Part shown: one piece after another, positions 1 through 8,300 of the stretch
Position numbering within the stretch: the first letter of the stretch is position 1
Layout: each line of letters opens with the position of its first letter
Assembly: GCA_949123685.1 (NCBI GenBank)
Contig: CASBHZ010000006.1
Location: forward strand, 1-64,000
Direction: 5' to 3'
DNA: 64,000 nucleotides
Source: an uncultured Bacteroidales bacterium
Lineage (GTDB): Bacteria > Bacteroidota > Bacteroidia > Bacteroidales > Muribaculaceae
The notes under the pieces: generated by a model
Databases searched by the model: none
Told to the model about the DNA's origin: nothing
Seen by the model: only the letters and a program-made list of their open reading frames with translations
Program-made: the position numbers and the translations under genes

Positions 1-509
1 GCCCGGTCATTCAGGTTGATTGCATATTTACTGAGTGCCTGATACGATTCTTCACCGCTTTGATCTTTTACGGTGTTGCCTTTACGGAGTTCGGCAATGG
101 CAGCTTTTAGCCCATCTTCAGATATTCCATTGTCTTTAAGAATCTGTGAAGCCTTACATTTGGTTCTGAGTATTCCCATAAGCATAGCTTCAACCGATAC
201 GTATTCATCACCCATGGATTTTGAAAAATCCACTGACTTCTGAAGCGCGTCATTGGATTCTCGACTGAGCATCACATCGCTTCCACTCACCTTGGGGAGA
301 GTGGAAATAGTCTGCTCTACGCTCATTTTAACGCCATTCAGGTTTGCACCGAGCTTCTGGAATATGAAGTTGACTATAGTTTCGCTTTCGGAGATGATTG
401 CTTTCAACAAATGCACCGGCTCAATCTGTTGCTGTCCAGATTGCTTGGTTAGATCTAATGCCTTCTGCACAACTTCCTGCGATTTGATAGTGAAATTGTT
501 AAAATTCAT
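1..509 (-). CDS. clpB: ClpB disaggregase, N-terminal part (runs off window)
   Basis: First 169 residues of ClpB/Hsp104, the AAA+ unfoldase that rescues aggregated proteins with DnaK. Read on the minus strand from the ATG at 507-509, the protein opens MNFNNFTIKSQEVVQKAL and continues with the paired Clp N-domain repeats (QQIEPVHLLKAII, then GDEYVSVEAMLMGILR) that bind substrate. The Walker motifs lie outside the window. No frameshift is visible. The upstream 350 bp are shared with the divergent glucokinase gene. Family assignment is from the recognised N-domain pattern; confidence is high although only a part of the protein can be read. Confidence 0.93.
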   Translation of the reverse strand, partial: MNFNNFTIKSQEVVQKALDLTKQSGQQQIEPVHLLKAIISESETIVNFIFQKLGANLNGVKMSVEQTISTLPKVSGSDVMLSRESNDALQKSVDFSKSMGDEYVSVEAMLMGILRTKCKASQILKDNGISEDGLKAAIAELRKGNTVKDQSGEESYQALSKYAINLNDR

Positions 510-858
510 AATATAAGATATTGGTTAATAAATTATTAAGTGCATAATTAACTTGCATGTCAATGACAACGCTTAAGTTTAATTTACAATGTTTAACTAA
601 ATAACAAGTAATAAGAGGATAAGGTTGAGCAATATTTTTAATAAGATGCTATGGTTTTCGTAATTTTTGGCTATATTTGCGTAAAATATTAAGCAGGATC
701 TCAAATTGGACATGTATCATTGAAAAGTAGGGGATATGTGAGGTTGAAATATTCATATTACCTGTTATCGGTTTGATTTGATTCCCTTCTTAAAATCTTT
801 CAAATCAAGTGACTTCTAACTTAGAATCTAATATAAATATTAATAAATAATTACAGAT
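510..858. promoter_or_regulatory. Divergent clpB/glcK intergenic region
   Basis: AT-rich, no gene. It must hold the promoters of clpB (minus) and the glucokinase (plus). A TATATTTG box at 672-679 fits the Bacteroidota -7 element for the plus strand, without a clear TTTG at the right distance, and would leave a leader of about 170 nt. A small palindrome TGTCAATGACA at 558-568 lies on the clpB side and could be an operator; this is only a guess. No CIRCE-type repeat was seen. Confidence 0.4.
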
Positions 859-1887
859 ATGAGCAAACCATATGTAATAGGCATGGACATGGGTGGAACC
901 AATACTGTGTTCGGTATTGTTGATGCCCGTGGTCAGGTGATTGCAAGCGATTCGGTAAAAACAAAGAAACATGCCAAGTTTGAGGATTATATTGCAGATC
1001 TTCATCAGGCAGTCATGCGTCTTCTTGAAGCTAACGATGCAGTAGATAAGATTAAAGGTATCGGTATCGGCGCACCTAACGGCAACTATTACACTGGAGA
1101 GATTGTAGGTGCTCCAAATCTTCCGTGGGGTCCGGTTGTTCCATTGGCAGAGACCGTCAGCCGAGTTTTCAATGGAATCCCTGTTGCTGTGACTAACGAT
1201 GCCAATGCAGCTGCTCTTGGCGAAATGACATATGGTGCAGCTCGAGGTATGAAGGATTTTATCATGGTTACTCTCGGCACGGGTGTAGGATCGGGTATCG
1301 TGATCAATGGTCAGCTCGTATATGGTCATGATGGCTTTGCGGGTGAGTTGGGACATGTAATCATGAAGCGCAATAACGGTCGTGTTTGTGGCTGTGGTCG
1401 CACAGGTTGTCTTGAGGCATATTGTTCTGCTACAGGTGTTGCGCGCACGGCACGCGAATTTCTTGAAGTGCGGACAGAACCATCGCTGCTCCGTAATATT
1501 GATATCGAGGAAATCACATCGAAAGATGTCTATGATGCCGCTATCGCGGGCGACAAGATTGCGAAGGATATCTTTGAGTTTACAGGTAAGATCCTTGGTG
1601 AAGCAATGGCAGATATGACGGCTTTCTCAAGTCCGCAGGCTTTTGTGCTGTTCGGTGGTTTGACAAAGAGCGGTGACTTGTTGATGAAGCCACTTAAAGA
1701 AGCTTATGATAAGAATGTTCTTCCCATCTTCAGGGGTAAAGCAAAAATCCTCCTTTCTGAATTGAAAGAAAGCGATGCCGCCGTTCTTGGAGCATCTGCT
1801 CTCGGTTGGGAGGCTAAATACCGCTATGAAGTTCCCGGTTCACTTGCTACCTCAAACGAAATTCCGGCTGTTTCACCAGAACTTTAA
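859..1887 (+). CDS. glcK: ROK-family glucokinase
   Basis: Cytosolic sugar kinase of the ROK family, 342 aa, probably phosphorylating glucose with ATP. Seen: phosphate-binding loop DMGGTNT at residues 10-16, catalytic Asp in TNDANAAA (N113-D114), AGELGHV (E163, H166) and the zinc-binding CGCGRTGC cluster (C177, C179, C184) followed by LEAY, the ROK signature. There is no N-terminal helix-turn-helix, so it is an enzyme rather than a ROK repressor. Starts at ATG 859. A very strong hairpin terminator follows 20 bp after the stop. Exact sugar specificity (glucose, mannose or N-acetyl sugars) cannot be read from the sequence. Confidence 0.9.
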   Translation: MSKPYVIGMDMGGTNTVFGIVDARGQVIASDSVKTKKHAKFEDYIADLHQAVMRLLEANDAVDKIKGIGIGAPNGNYYTGEIVGAPNLPWGPVVPLAETVSRVFNGIPVAVTNDANAAALGEMTYGAARGMKDFIMVTLGTGVGSGIVINGQLVYGHDGFAGELGHVIMKRNNGRVCGCGRTGCLEAYCSATGVARTAREFLEVRTEPSLLRNIDIEEITSKDVYDAAIAGDKIAKDIFEFTGKILGEAMADMTAFSSPQAFVLFGGLTKSGDLLMKPLKEAYDKNVLPIFRGKAKILLSELKESDAAVLGASALGWEAKYRYEVPGSLATSNEIPAVSPEL

Positions 1888-1907
1888 AATCCCTTACTTA
1901 TAACTGT

Positions 1908-1970
1908 AATAGTCCAAAATAACTGAAGGCATCGAATTAAATTCGATGCCTTCAGTTATTTTGGACTATT
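1908..1970 (+). terminator. Perfect 30-bp hairpin after glcK
   Basis: Left arm 1908-1937 and right arm 1941-1970 are perfect complements with a 3-nt loop (TAA). The stem is AT-rich at the base and runs into TTTT on both strands, so it would terminate in either direction. The right half belongs to a 40-bp sequence that recurs at 3277-3316. Confidence 0.8.
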
Positions 1971-1980
1971 ATTTTGAATT
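1941..1980. repeat. Direct repeat, copy 1 (flanks Abi/IS remnant block)
   Basis: Begins ATTCGATGCCTT and matches 3277-3316 in 38 of 40 positions by eye. Read on the minus strand, both copies include a short tail ending SK-stop like that of the YD/sorting-domain gene at 3305-3745, so copy 1 looks like a duplicated 3' end plus terminator. The two copies bracket the Abi gene, the small RNA unit and the IS4-type remnant. Confidence 0.7.
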
Positions 1981-2101
1981 TAAGTGCGACATGACAAAAA
2001 TTTGAAGACATCGAATTTAGGTGTGTAAGTTGGTCTCAGAAGTATTGTGACAATCTTCTTCACCCAATACTTGACAAGCGACTTTGCCTTTCTTCCATGT
2101 T

Positions 2102-2818
2102 TCAATATTCTGATCGGTTTAACATTCGGTTACATGCATTTATCCGATTGCATACCTGTTGCACATGGTCAAGACCATACAATAAGGAATGGCTGTCTAT
2201 CCCCATCCACATGAACAGCTTGTGAAGTGTCTGATACTCATTGAGGATATAGACAGTGCCGATGCGCGGCTGACGGCGGGCAAAACAGATTGGCTCATGG
2301 TGGGTTATACGGTTGCGCAGAATGTTGATGCCGCCAAGCTCATTGAATATGAAAGCGTTGTTGTACTGAACAGCCACCGATGAACGAGGCTTGTTCGGGA
2401 ATATTCTCAGCAGTATCTGACCTGTAGCCCGATATTGGGGATTGGCAAACATATACTTCCACACACCAAACTCCATTTCAGCAAGGAGTTTGTGGTGGAA
2501 GTATTCTCCGTTTCGTTGCAATCTGGTGTAAGCCTTTGTGATGATTCTTGCGCTGTCACGGCAACCCGGAATGTCAAATATACCGCCGTTCAATACTGAG
2601 TTACGAAGCCTGTCCGCCCCCAAGTGAGCCGTTAGTTCCCGGTCTATCGCGTTTCTCAAAGCCACCTCGAAACAACTCAGCAAAGTAAAGACCTCTTGCG
2701 ATAGATTGAGGTTCATACGATATAGCGACATGGCTTTTCGGGTATCGTTGTCACAGGCAGCAACGTATCTGTTAAGTCTTTCCGAGGACAATATGTTCTG
2801 AAAATCGGCGAATTTCAC
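2102..2818 (-). CDS. Abi-family (Abi_2/AbiD-F-like) abortive infection protein
   Basis: 238 aa, resembles Abi_2 (AbiD/AbiF) proteins, phage abortive-infection factors with a HEPN-like fold. Key sign is LRNRITHHEPI (about residues 167-177), the R-x4-H/HHE pattern of the family, plus the N-terminal helical region with SCFEVALRNAIDREL (residues 48-62). Start is GTG at 2818; no better ATG fits the conserved N-terminus (KFADFQNILSSERLNRYV). No partner gene is next to it, so it probably acts alone. It lies in an accessory block between 40-bp direct repeats and next to a transposase remnant, which suggests horizontal gain. Target RNA or trigger is unknown. Confidence 0.8.
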   Translation of the reverse strand: MKFADFQNILSSERLNRYVAACDNDTRKAMSLYRMNLNLSQEVFTLLSCFEVALRNAIDRELTAHLGADRLRNSVLNGGIFDIPGCRDSARIITKAYTRLQRNGEYFHHKLLAEMEFGVWKYMFANPQYRATGQILLRIFPNKPRSSVAVQYNNAFIFNELGGINILRNRITHHEPICFARRQPRIGTVYILNEYQTLHKLFMWMGIDSHSLLYGLDHVQQVCNRINACNRMLNRSEY

Positions 2819-2846
2819 TTGCTTTACAATCTTTTATGAGTCGGAA

Positions 2847-2878
2847 TTTGTTTTAATTAAAAGAAAGCACTATTTTTG
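2847..2878 (+). promoter_or_regulatory. Consensus Bacteroidota promoter
   Basis: TTTG at 2847-2850, a 20-bp spacer, then TATTTTTG at 2871-2878 match TTTG-N19-21-TAnnTTTG exactly. Transcription would begin near 2884 and reach an intrinsic terminator within about 50 nt. Confidence 0.75.
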
Positions 2879-2883
2879 CAGTG

Positions 2884-2934
2884 TTGATTCCCGGTAGCCC
2901 CTGACTCGTCAAGCTATCGGGTTTAGTTTTTTAT
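2884..2934 (+). ncRNA. Candidate short RNA / attenuated leader
   Basis: Directly after the consensus promoter comes a hairpin, CCCGGTAGC (2890-2898) pairing with GCTATCGGG (2913-2921, one G-U pair) around a 14-nt loop, followed by TTTAGTTTTTT. This is a promoter plus terminator unit of about 50 nt with no coding capacity. It is antisense to nothing obvious: the Abi gene starts at 2818 and is divergent. It may be a free small RNA, or the attenuated outward transcript of the neighbouring mobile-element remnant. Confidence 0.5.
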
Positions 2935-2948
2935 AAGCGCAAAGATAA

Positions 2949-3146
2949 TTATTTCAGCCGGATTGGGCAACCGTGAGAAAAAGGACACAGGGTATCCCTC
3001 TCCTGATGTACAACCACTATATGGAGGAGCAACGCCATAAGCTTTATGCGTGCCAGATTCAAACTTTGTCCAAAATGCTCTTGCATAATCGGAAGGATTT
3101 GGTTAACTTTGATCAAGTCTTTGGAATTAGAATTAGTAATTTTCAT
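2949..3146 (-). pseudogene. IS4-type transposase N-terminal remnant
   Basis: 65-aa reading frame starting KITNSNSKDLIKVNQILP and containing QEHFGQSLNLARIKLMALLLH, which I recognise as the N-terminus of the common Bacteroidales IS4-family transposases (usual form ...SLNLARIKFIALFI...). After about residue 47 the similarity stops and the frame ends, so the DDE catalytic core is gone. It sits between the 40-bp direct repeats with the Abi gene. Recognition is from memory of the family; a protein search would settle it. Confidence 0.55.
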
Positions 3147-3276
3147 GTGAAAAAGCGGTCAATCTTTTCCTTTAAATTACTAGTTTTTTAGGGACTTTGC
3201 AAATATAACCACTTGAAATTAGGTATTTAACAGCATAATTTTAATTTTTTATCATCTACTAAAGGCATCGAATCAA

Positions 3277-3316
3277 ATTCGATGCCTTCCGTTATTTTGT
3301 ACTATTATTTTGAATA
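3277..3316. repeat. Direct repeat, copy 2 with hairpin
   Basis: Second copy of the 40-bp repeat at 1941-1980. With AAGGCATCGAAT at 3262-3273 it forms a 12-bp hairpin (right arm 3277-3288) that can end transcription of the minus-strand gene whose stop codon (3305-3307) lies inside this repeat. Confidence 0.7.
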
Positions 3317-3745
3317 TTTTATTTTCCAAGCATTTGTTTTCCCTTGATATGTGACCACTACGATATATATGCCGTCGGGCAGATGGCTTATGTCCGCGTC
3401 ATATATATTGGTGGTAGCATTTGTACCGAGCATTTTATAGCCAGCAATGTCGTATATGTCAATGTTGTAGGGCCCTGTAAAATTTTCATCCTTAATGTCA
3501 ATGTGTATTGAATCAGTATATTTGTTTGCAGTTACGCTGATATTTTTGTCGATTCGGTCTCCCTTTAGGAACTTTTGCATCTCTTTCTCCTGTTCATTGA
3601 CTTCCTCTACCTGTACCGTCTCTCTCCTGATACGATTCCCCGCTTCATCATAGGTGAACCGTATGTTTTGACATTCCCCGCTTAACTGAAACATAAGCAT
3701 AAACATGAGGAGTGACCAAAATTTTCCATTAAAAATATCTTTCAT
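3305..3745 (-). CDS. Small secreted protein: one YD repeat plus T9SS-like sorting domain
   Basis: 146 aa. Residues 1-25 form a signal peptide (FWSLLMFMLMFQLSGEC), followed at once by a single RHS/YD-type repeat (IRFTYDEAGNRIRRE), a charged linker, and from about residue 68 a beta-rich domain ending LPDGIYIVVVTYQG...KIKYSK, the look of a type-A T9SS C-terminal sorting domain. It is the last gene of the minus-strand RHS cluster, 68 bp after the second immunity candidate. A role in surface display or as a detached tail for RHS proteins is inference; I know no function for this architecture. Confidence 0.7.
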   Translation of the reverse strand: MKDIFNGKFWSLLMFMLMFQLSGECQNIRFTYDEAGNRIRRETVQVEEVNEQEKEMQKFLKGDRIDKNISVTANKYTDSIHIDIKDENFTGPYNIDIYDIAGYKMLGTNATTNIYDADISHLPDGIYIVVVTYQGKTNAWKIKYSK

Positions 3746-3777
3746 ATCTTCAATTTAAAATATATTAAGTGACATTT

Positions 3778-3797
3778 ATATTATTATTATTATTATT
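3778..3797. repeat. TTA trinucleotide microsatellite
   Basis: About six tandem TAT/TTA units in the 67-bp gap upstream of the YD/sorting-domain gene (minus strand). A change in unit number would alter promoter spacing rather than reading frame. Could be chance in an AT-rich gap. Confidence 0.6.
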
Positions 3798-3812
3798 CGT
3801 TTCGCCATGGGT

Positions 3813-4559
3813 TTATTTGGAAAAGAAAGAACGCAATCTTTCGCGCCAAGAAAGTTTTGGGATGTATTCAGTATATTCGTCAACTCTGGTGATATTCGCG
3901 GTGTTAAGTCTGGCTACACGGGGACGTTGGTAGTTCCATTCTACTGTCTCCATAAATTTGTCCCGGTTATCGAATTTGGAATGCATTGATTCTTTCCATT
4001 CATCAATTGTCAGTTTCGTCCATTCATTAAAGTATTCGGCATCCCATTTTGAGGAATCCTTGATAATGTGTTTCCAAACATCATCGTACATATCTTTTTT
4101 ATTCAAGTATACGGCGATTGCGAGTTCAAGTTCAAAAATAAGACTTTTACCTAATTGCTTTAAATGTTTGAACCCCAGTTCCCTTTCAGATGTCGATTCA
4201 ATATATTCAATTAAGTGATTAAGTGGAATGTCAGGAGCCAGCACTAATCCAAATTGTCTTTTCGCATCTTCCAGTGTTTCTTTAAAATAGAAATCGTGAT
4301 GCCTGTAATCAATCAGGTCCTGTAACCTTTTTATATTATATAGTTCATCGCTCAAAAGTACAGATCCGAATCTTTTTCGTTCTGTAAACCAAAGGGGCAT
4401 TATTTCTAAATATAAGCGATAACATTCTTCCCAAGGCCTATCTATCCTTAGTCCGAGTAGGAACGGACCGACTTTCTGATAAATGGTGGATGGTGAATAT
4501 TTCTTAAGAAAAGGGAATTCATTATGCCATTCCGAGAATATTTCTTCAAAAGTTTTCAT
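3813..4559 (-). CDS. Putative RHS immunity protein 2 (paralogue of the next gene upstream)
   Basis: 248 aa, soluble, no signal peptide, family not recognised. It is a clear paralogue of the protein at 4573-5343: shared F-EEIF-EW opening, LYLEIMPLW, a helical middle, DNRDKFMETVEWNYQRP (against EDRNKFMEAIEMNCQRP) and an identical 13-residue end, LSWRERLRSFFSK. Position just after an RHS toxin is the normal place for an immunity gene, and tandem paralogues are typical of polymorphic toxin loci, where extra copies protect against related toxins. The immunity role is inferred from context only. 13 bp separate the two paralogues. Confidence 0.6.
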   Translation of the reverse strand: MKTFEEIFSEWHNEFPFLKKYSPSTIYQKVGPFLLGLRIDRPWEECYRLYLEIMPLWFTERKRFGSVLLSDELYNIKRLQDLIDYRHHDFYFKETLEDAKRQFGLVLAPDIPLNHLIEYIESTSERELGFKHLKQLGKSLIFELELAIAVYLNKKDMYDDVWKHIIKDSSKWDAEYFNEWTKLTIDEWKESMHSKFDNRDKFMETVEWNYQRPRVARLNTANITRVDEYTEYIPKLSWRERLRSFFSK

Positions 4560-4572
4560 CGCTTAGAATTAT

Positions 4573-5343
4573 TTATTTGGAAAAGAAAGAGCGTAATCTT
4601 TCGCGCCAGGAGAGATCTATAACATCTTTTTTAGTGTATTCGTCAACAGTGTACTCGTCTATTCCTATTATGTGAGCAACATTAAGTTTAGTGACTTTAG
4701 GACGTTGGCAATTCATTTCAATAGCTTCCATGAATTTGTTTCTGTCTTCAAGTCCCGTATAAATTTTTTTACGCCATTCTTCGACAGATAGTATATCACC
4801 GTATTTTATATTTTTAGGTGTCCAATAACTTATCTCTTGCATAATGTTGTTATGTATGCAATCCAATAAATTTTGTTTGTCAAAATACATTGCCAGTCCT
4901 AATTGGAGTTTGAAAACGTCAATCCAATCATAGGGATTATGCTTTAGTTGAAATGATGATATTATTCTATCAATGAAAATCATTAATTCTTTATAGAGAA
5001 CTTCCTCTTTAAGAATAATACCAAATTGATGTTCTGCAGATTCAACAGCTTCATGAAACAAAGAGTCATGTAGTTTAAATTTAATATCAGGACATAAACA
5101 TTTGCCTTGTTTAATTTTTAATACAGGATAACATAGGGGAATCCCAAACGATTTATTATCGTTTTCCCATAACGGAATGATTTCAAGATATACCCGGTAT
5201 TCGTCCGTACCGAATCGTGGCTTTGATAATCTCAAACCTGCCATGTATGGTTTGAGTATAAAAAATAGGGTGCGGTCAGTATATTTCGACAATAATGGGA
5301 ATCTCTTTTGCCATTCTTTAAATATTTCTTCAAATCCTATCAT
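4573..5343 (-). CDS. Putative RHS immunity protein 1
   Basis: 256 aa with the start at ATG 5341-5343, which begins 5 nt after the RHS stop codon and matches the MxxFEEIFxEW start of its paralogue; a longer in-frame start inside the RHS gene is less likely. No known domain recognised; acidic, helical, no signal peptide, so it should stay in the cytoplasm. Tight coupling to the RHS gene makes it the cognate immunity candidate. The N-terminal two thirds have diverged strongly from the second copy while the last 13 residues are identical, suggesting a changing toxin-binding part and a fixed tail. Confidence 0.65.
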   Translation of the reverse strand: MIGFEEIFKEWQKRFPLLSKYTDRTLFFILKPYMAGLRLSKPRFGTDEYRVYLEIIPLWENDNKSFGIPLCYPVLKIKQGKCLCPDIKFKLHDSLFHEAVESAEHQFGIILKEEVLYKELMIFIDRIISSFQLKHNPYDWIDVFKLQLGLAMYFDKQNLLDCIHNNIMQEISYWTPKNIKYGDILSVEEWRKKIYTGLEDRNKFMEAIEMNCQRPKVTKLNVAHIIGIDEYTVDEYTKKDVIDLSWRERLRSFFSK

Positions 5344-5348
5344 ACATA

Positions 5349-8300
5349 TTATGGTTTTATTATTATTGTAGGATATCCCCATGCCTTTCTGTATTTTTGC
5401 ATCTGTATGGATTGGTTAAGCATGAATGGTGTTTTGTCTGGATATCCAAATTTCCAGTCATAAATAACATGATTTTTATTATCAAGTACATCAAGAATCA
5501 GTTTCTTTCCATCTAATTTTTTTGAGTCACCAAATGTCAAATGTCTCTCTTCAACCATACTTTGGTATCTTTTTAATACATCGGTCGCATATTTGTGTTT
5601 CCTTGACCCCGCTGCATGTCCCTTTCCTCCGATATGGAGTTCGGCATTGGTCGCGGCCCTTTGTACAAGCATTCTAGTCGAGTATTTTCCAGTCCAGAAG
5701 TTGCGGCTCTGGTTCAAGGCTTTGACACCGCCGCTGACACCTCCAGTCACGCCACCGGTAAGACCGTCTATAGCTCCCTCCTTAAGACCATCCAGCAGGG
5801 AGTCGCCGAAGTCATTGCCATACATCAGTGAATTGCCTGTCCCCAGAATGAATCCCGAAGAGGCACCCATCGATGCACCTGTGATAGCTCCGTTGATGAA
5901 ACCTGTGGTACCTGCCGCCACCCCCATCATGGTTCCTCCCAATGCTCCGGCAACAGCAACCCCCACTGCTGCGCTGACACCTCCCGCCACGGCTCCCGTG
6001 AATGCATATCCGGCAAGCCTGCCTACCATGTTCCATCCGCTCGCAGATGATATGTCGTTCCAATGAACGGCAACGTTTATCGTGGCTCCCACAAAGGCGG
6101 CAACTGCCAGCCACAGGAACTCCCCGTCCCGGTCGACATATTTGAAAGGGTTGTTCAGGGCGTATGAGAAGCGGTTAAACGATTGCAGGTAGTCTGGCAT
6201 CTGGATGTATGGATCCGGGGAGAGGAACCGTCCTGTAAGTGGGTCGTATAGGCGCGCGTTCATGTTTATAAGTCCGAACCAAGGTAGATGCTCATGACCG
6301 GTGTATCCTCTTCCGAGAAGCAGTTCAGGATCGCCGTTCGGACTCTTATCGAATTTCTCAAGTGTCAGGGGATTGCGGAGTCCTCCCCAAGCATCATAGC
6401 TCATTTCCTGTAAAACATACCCGTTTGAATCTATCAGATGTGTAATACTTCCGAGATAATCGCGTAGTATATTACAGGTAACGTTATAGTCTCTCTCCGT
6501 GGCGTATATTGCTGGGGCATCATAGTAGTCACCAAAAAGATACAGTTTCTCAAAAGGTGACGAGTCCCAGACATCACACTCATAGCAACCCCCGAGATAA
6601 TGACGGTCAAGGAGCTGGATATTTCCTCTTGTCACGTGCATCCTGACCCTGTCGGAGATACCATTATATGTAAAGTATGCCTTTACTCTGTTTTCAGATA
6701 TTGAGTCCGGCCGAGAGAATGAGGTGTACGATATCTCTTGCGTGCGTGCCGGCATACTGTCTCCATAGGGCGTTATGTCCGTTATGGCATGGGGCTTGTA
6801 GAAATAGTTGTATCCGAATGCACCGACATCGCTTCTGTCCGTTATGTTACCCCAGTAGTTGTAGGAGAACTCTTGGGTGTCTGTGGAAACAAGCCTGTTG
6901 AGATTGTCGTATGCCAGCCCTTCTGACTGTCCGTTCACGAGATCCTCTCTGCGTGTCAGGTTTGATGTCGAGGGGTCAAAATCATATGAATAGTCTTGGA
7001 TATTATGTGATTTTTCGATGTATGCGGTACGTCGTTCTGGAAGACCTCCGCTGCTCCAACTGTATTTCTGGGTGATTGACTGGGTCTGTATCTGTTCCGG
7101 ATTTCCACTTGTATCCTCGGCATCCAGTCGGTACACGGAAATTCCGTTTACCTTGCCCTCGACAAACGTCCCATTGGCGTAGGTATATTCTTCTGTCAGC
7201 TCCAGCCCGGTCCAAGTGGTGTACTTTATGGAATTGACATTGCCGTCAGCGTATGAATAGTCTCTTCGCATCCAGATTCCGTTCACTCCCACCTCAAGTC
7301 GGGTCGCCACCCTGCCGCAGTTATCGTATGTGATGGTCTGTGAAGTTCCATTGTCAGAAGACACAGATGTCAGTCTATTGTTGCTGTCGTAGGTGTATGT
7401 TGTAATAAGTTCAGGTGTTATGATTTTCTTAAGTCGGTTTAGCCCATCGTACTCATATTTGATTTCCTTGCCATCTGATGACCTTCTGCTAAGATTTCCC
7501 CACTCATCGTAATATGAATTTATAGAACCGGCAGCGGCATCTCCGAGGCAGGACAGTCTACGGTATCTGTCATAATAGATCCATGTTGTCAGACCCAGCG
7601 GAGCCTGTATGGTCGCCGGTTGCCCGTCGGCAGCACGGTCATACGATAGGACTCCTCCTCCGGCATCGGTTGAAGTAAGTAGGTGTCCCTGAGAGTCGTA
7701 AGTGCGTCTGATCGGAACGTTGTCTTCCGTGGTAGTTACAGCTGCCCCATCGTAGCTGTAGAGGGTGTGTCTTCCGGATGGCTCTGATACTGTCAGTAAC
7801 CTGTTATGAGTGTCATACTCATAATCTGTCCACTGTGACGCAGTTGAGCCTCTGAACGGTAGAGATTCACGCGCAAGGTTGCCGTGTATGTCGTATGTTC
7901 TGTCGATTTTCCTTATTTTCCCGTCAAAACGAGTGTCGCAGTTGCGCACCGTCCTACCCAAGGCATCAAGACTTTCAGAGATGGGCGGTTCTCCGGTGCT
8001 CTCAGTGGAGATAGTACATATTCCAGGCGAGCCGGCTTTTGTCCATTCGTAGGTTGTGATCCTTTGGGTATTGTCCGGGAATGAGCGGGAAATTTCCCTG
8101 CCGAACGGATCATACGATATGGAAGTTGTTCCCGTATAGTCTTGTATTGCGCTTACTCTCCCGTATGCGTCATATGTGTATGTCCGTGAGCATCCCCACG
8201 GGTCGGTCTCTCCTGACAGCAGTCCATCTTGAGTATATGTATATGCATAGGTGAGTCCATTCGTGGACTCATATGGCTTGACAGTTTTTCCTGTGACATT

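Noticed and set aside
805..1356. 183-aa frame opposite glcK
   Set aside because: Shadow of a well-conserved ROK kinase; no family features or promoter.
2973..3191. 72-aa plus-strand frame over the IS4 remnant
   Set aside because: The minus strand shows a recognisable transposase N-terminus; the plus-strand frame has no family pattern.
3778..3797. TTA microsatellite as a phase-variation switch of reading frame
   Set aside because: It lies upstream of the start codon and its unit is a triplet, so it cannot shift a frame; at most it changes promoter spacing.
5593..6066. 157-aa Pro-rich frame opposite the RHS gene
   Set aside because: It is the antisense of the Gly/Ala-rich stretch of the RHS protein; composition is fully explained by the real gene.
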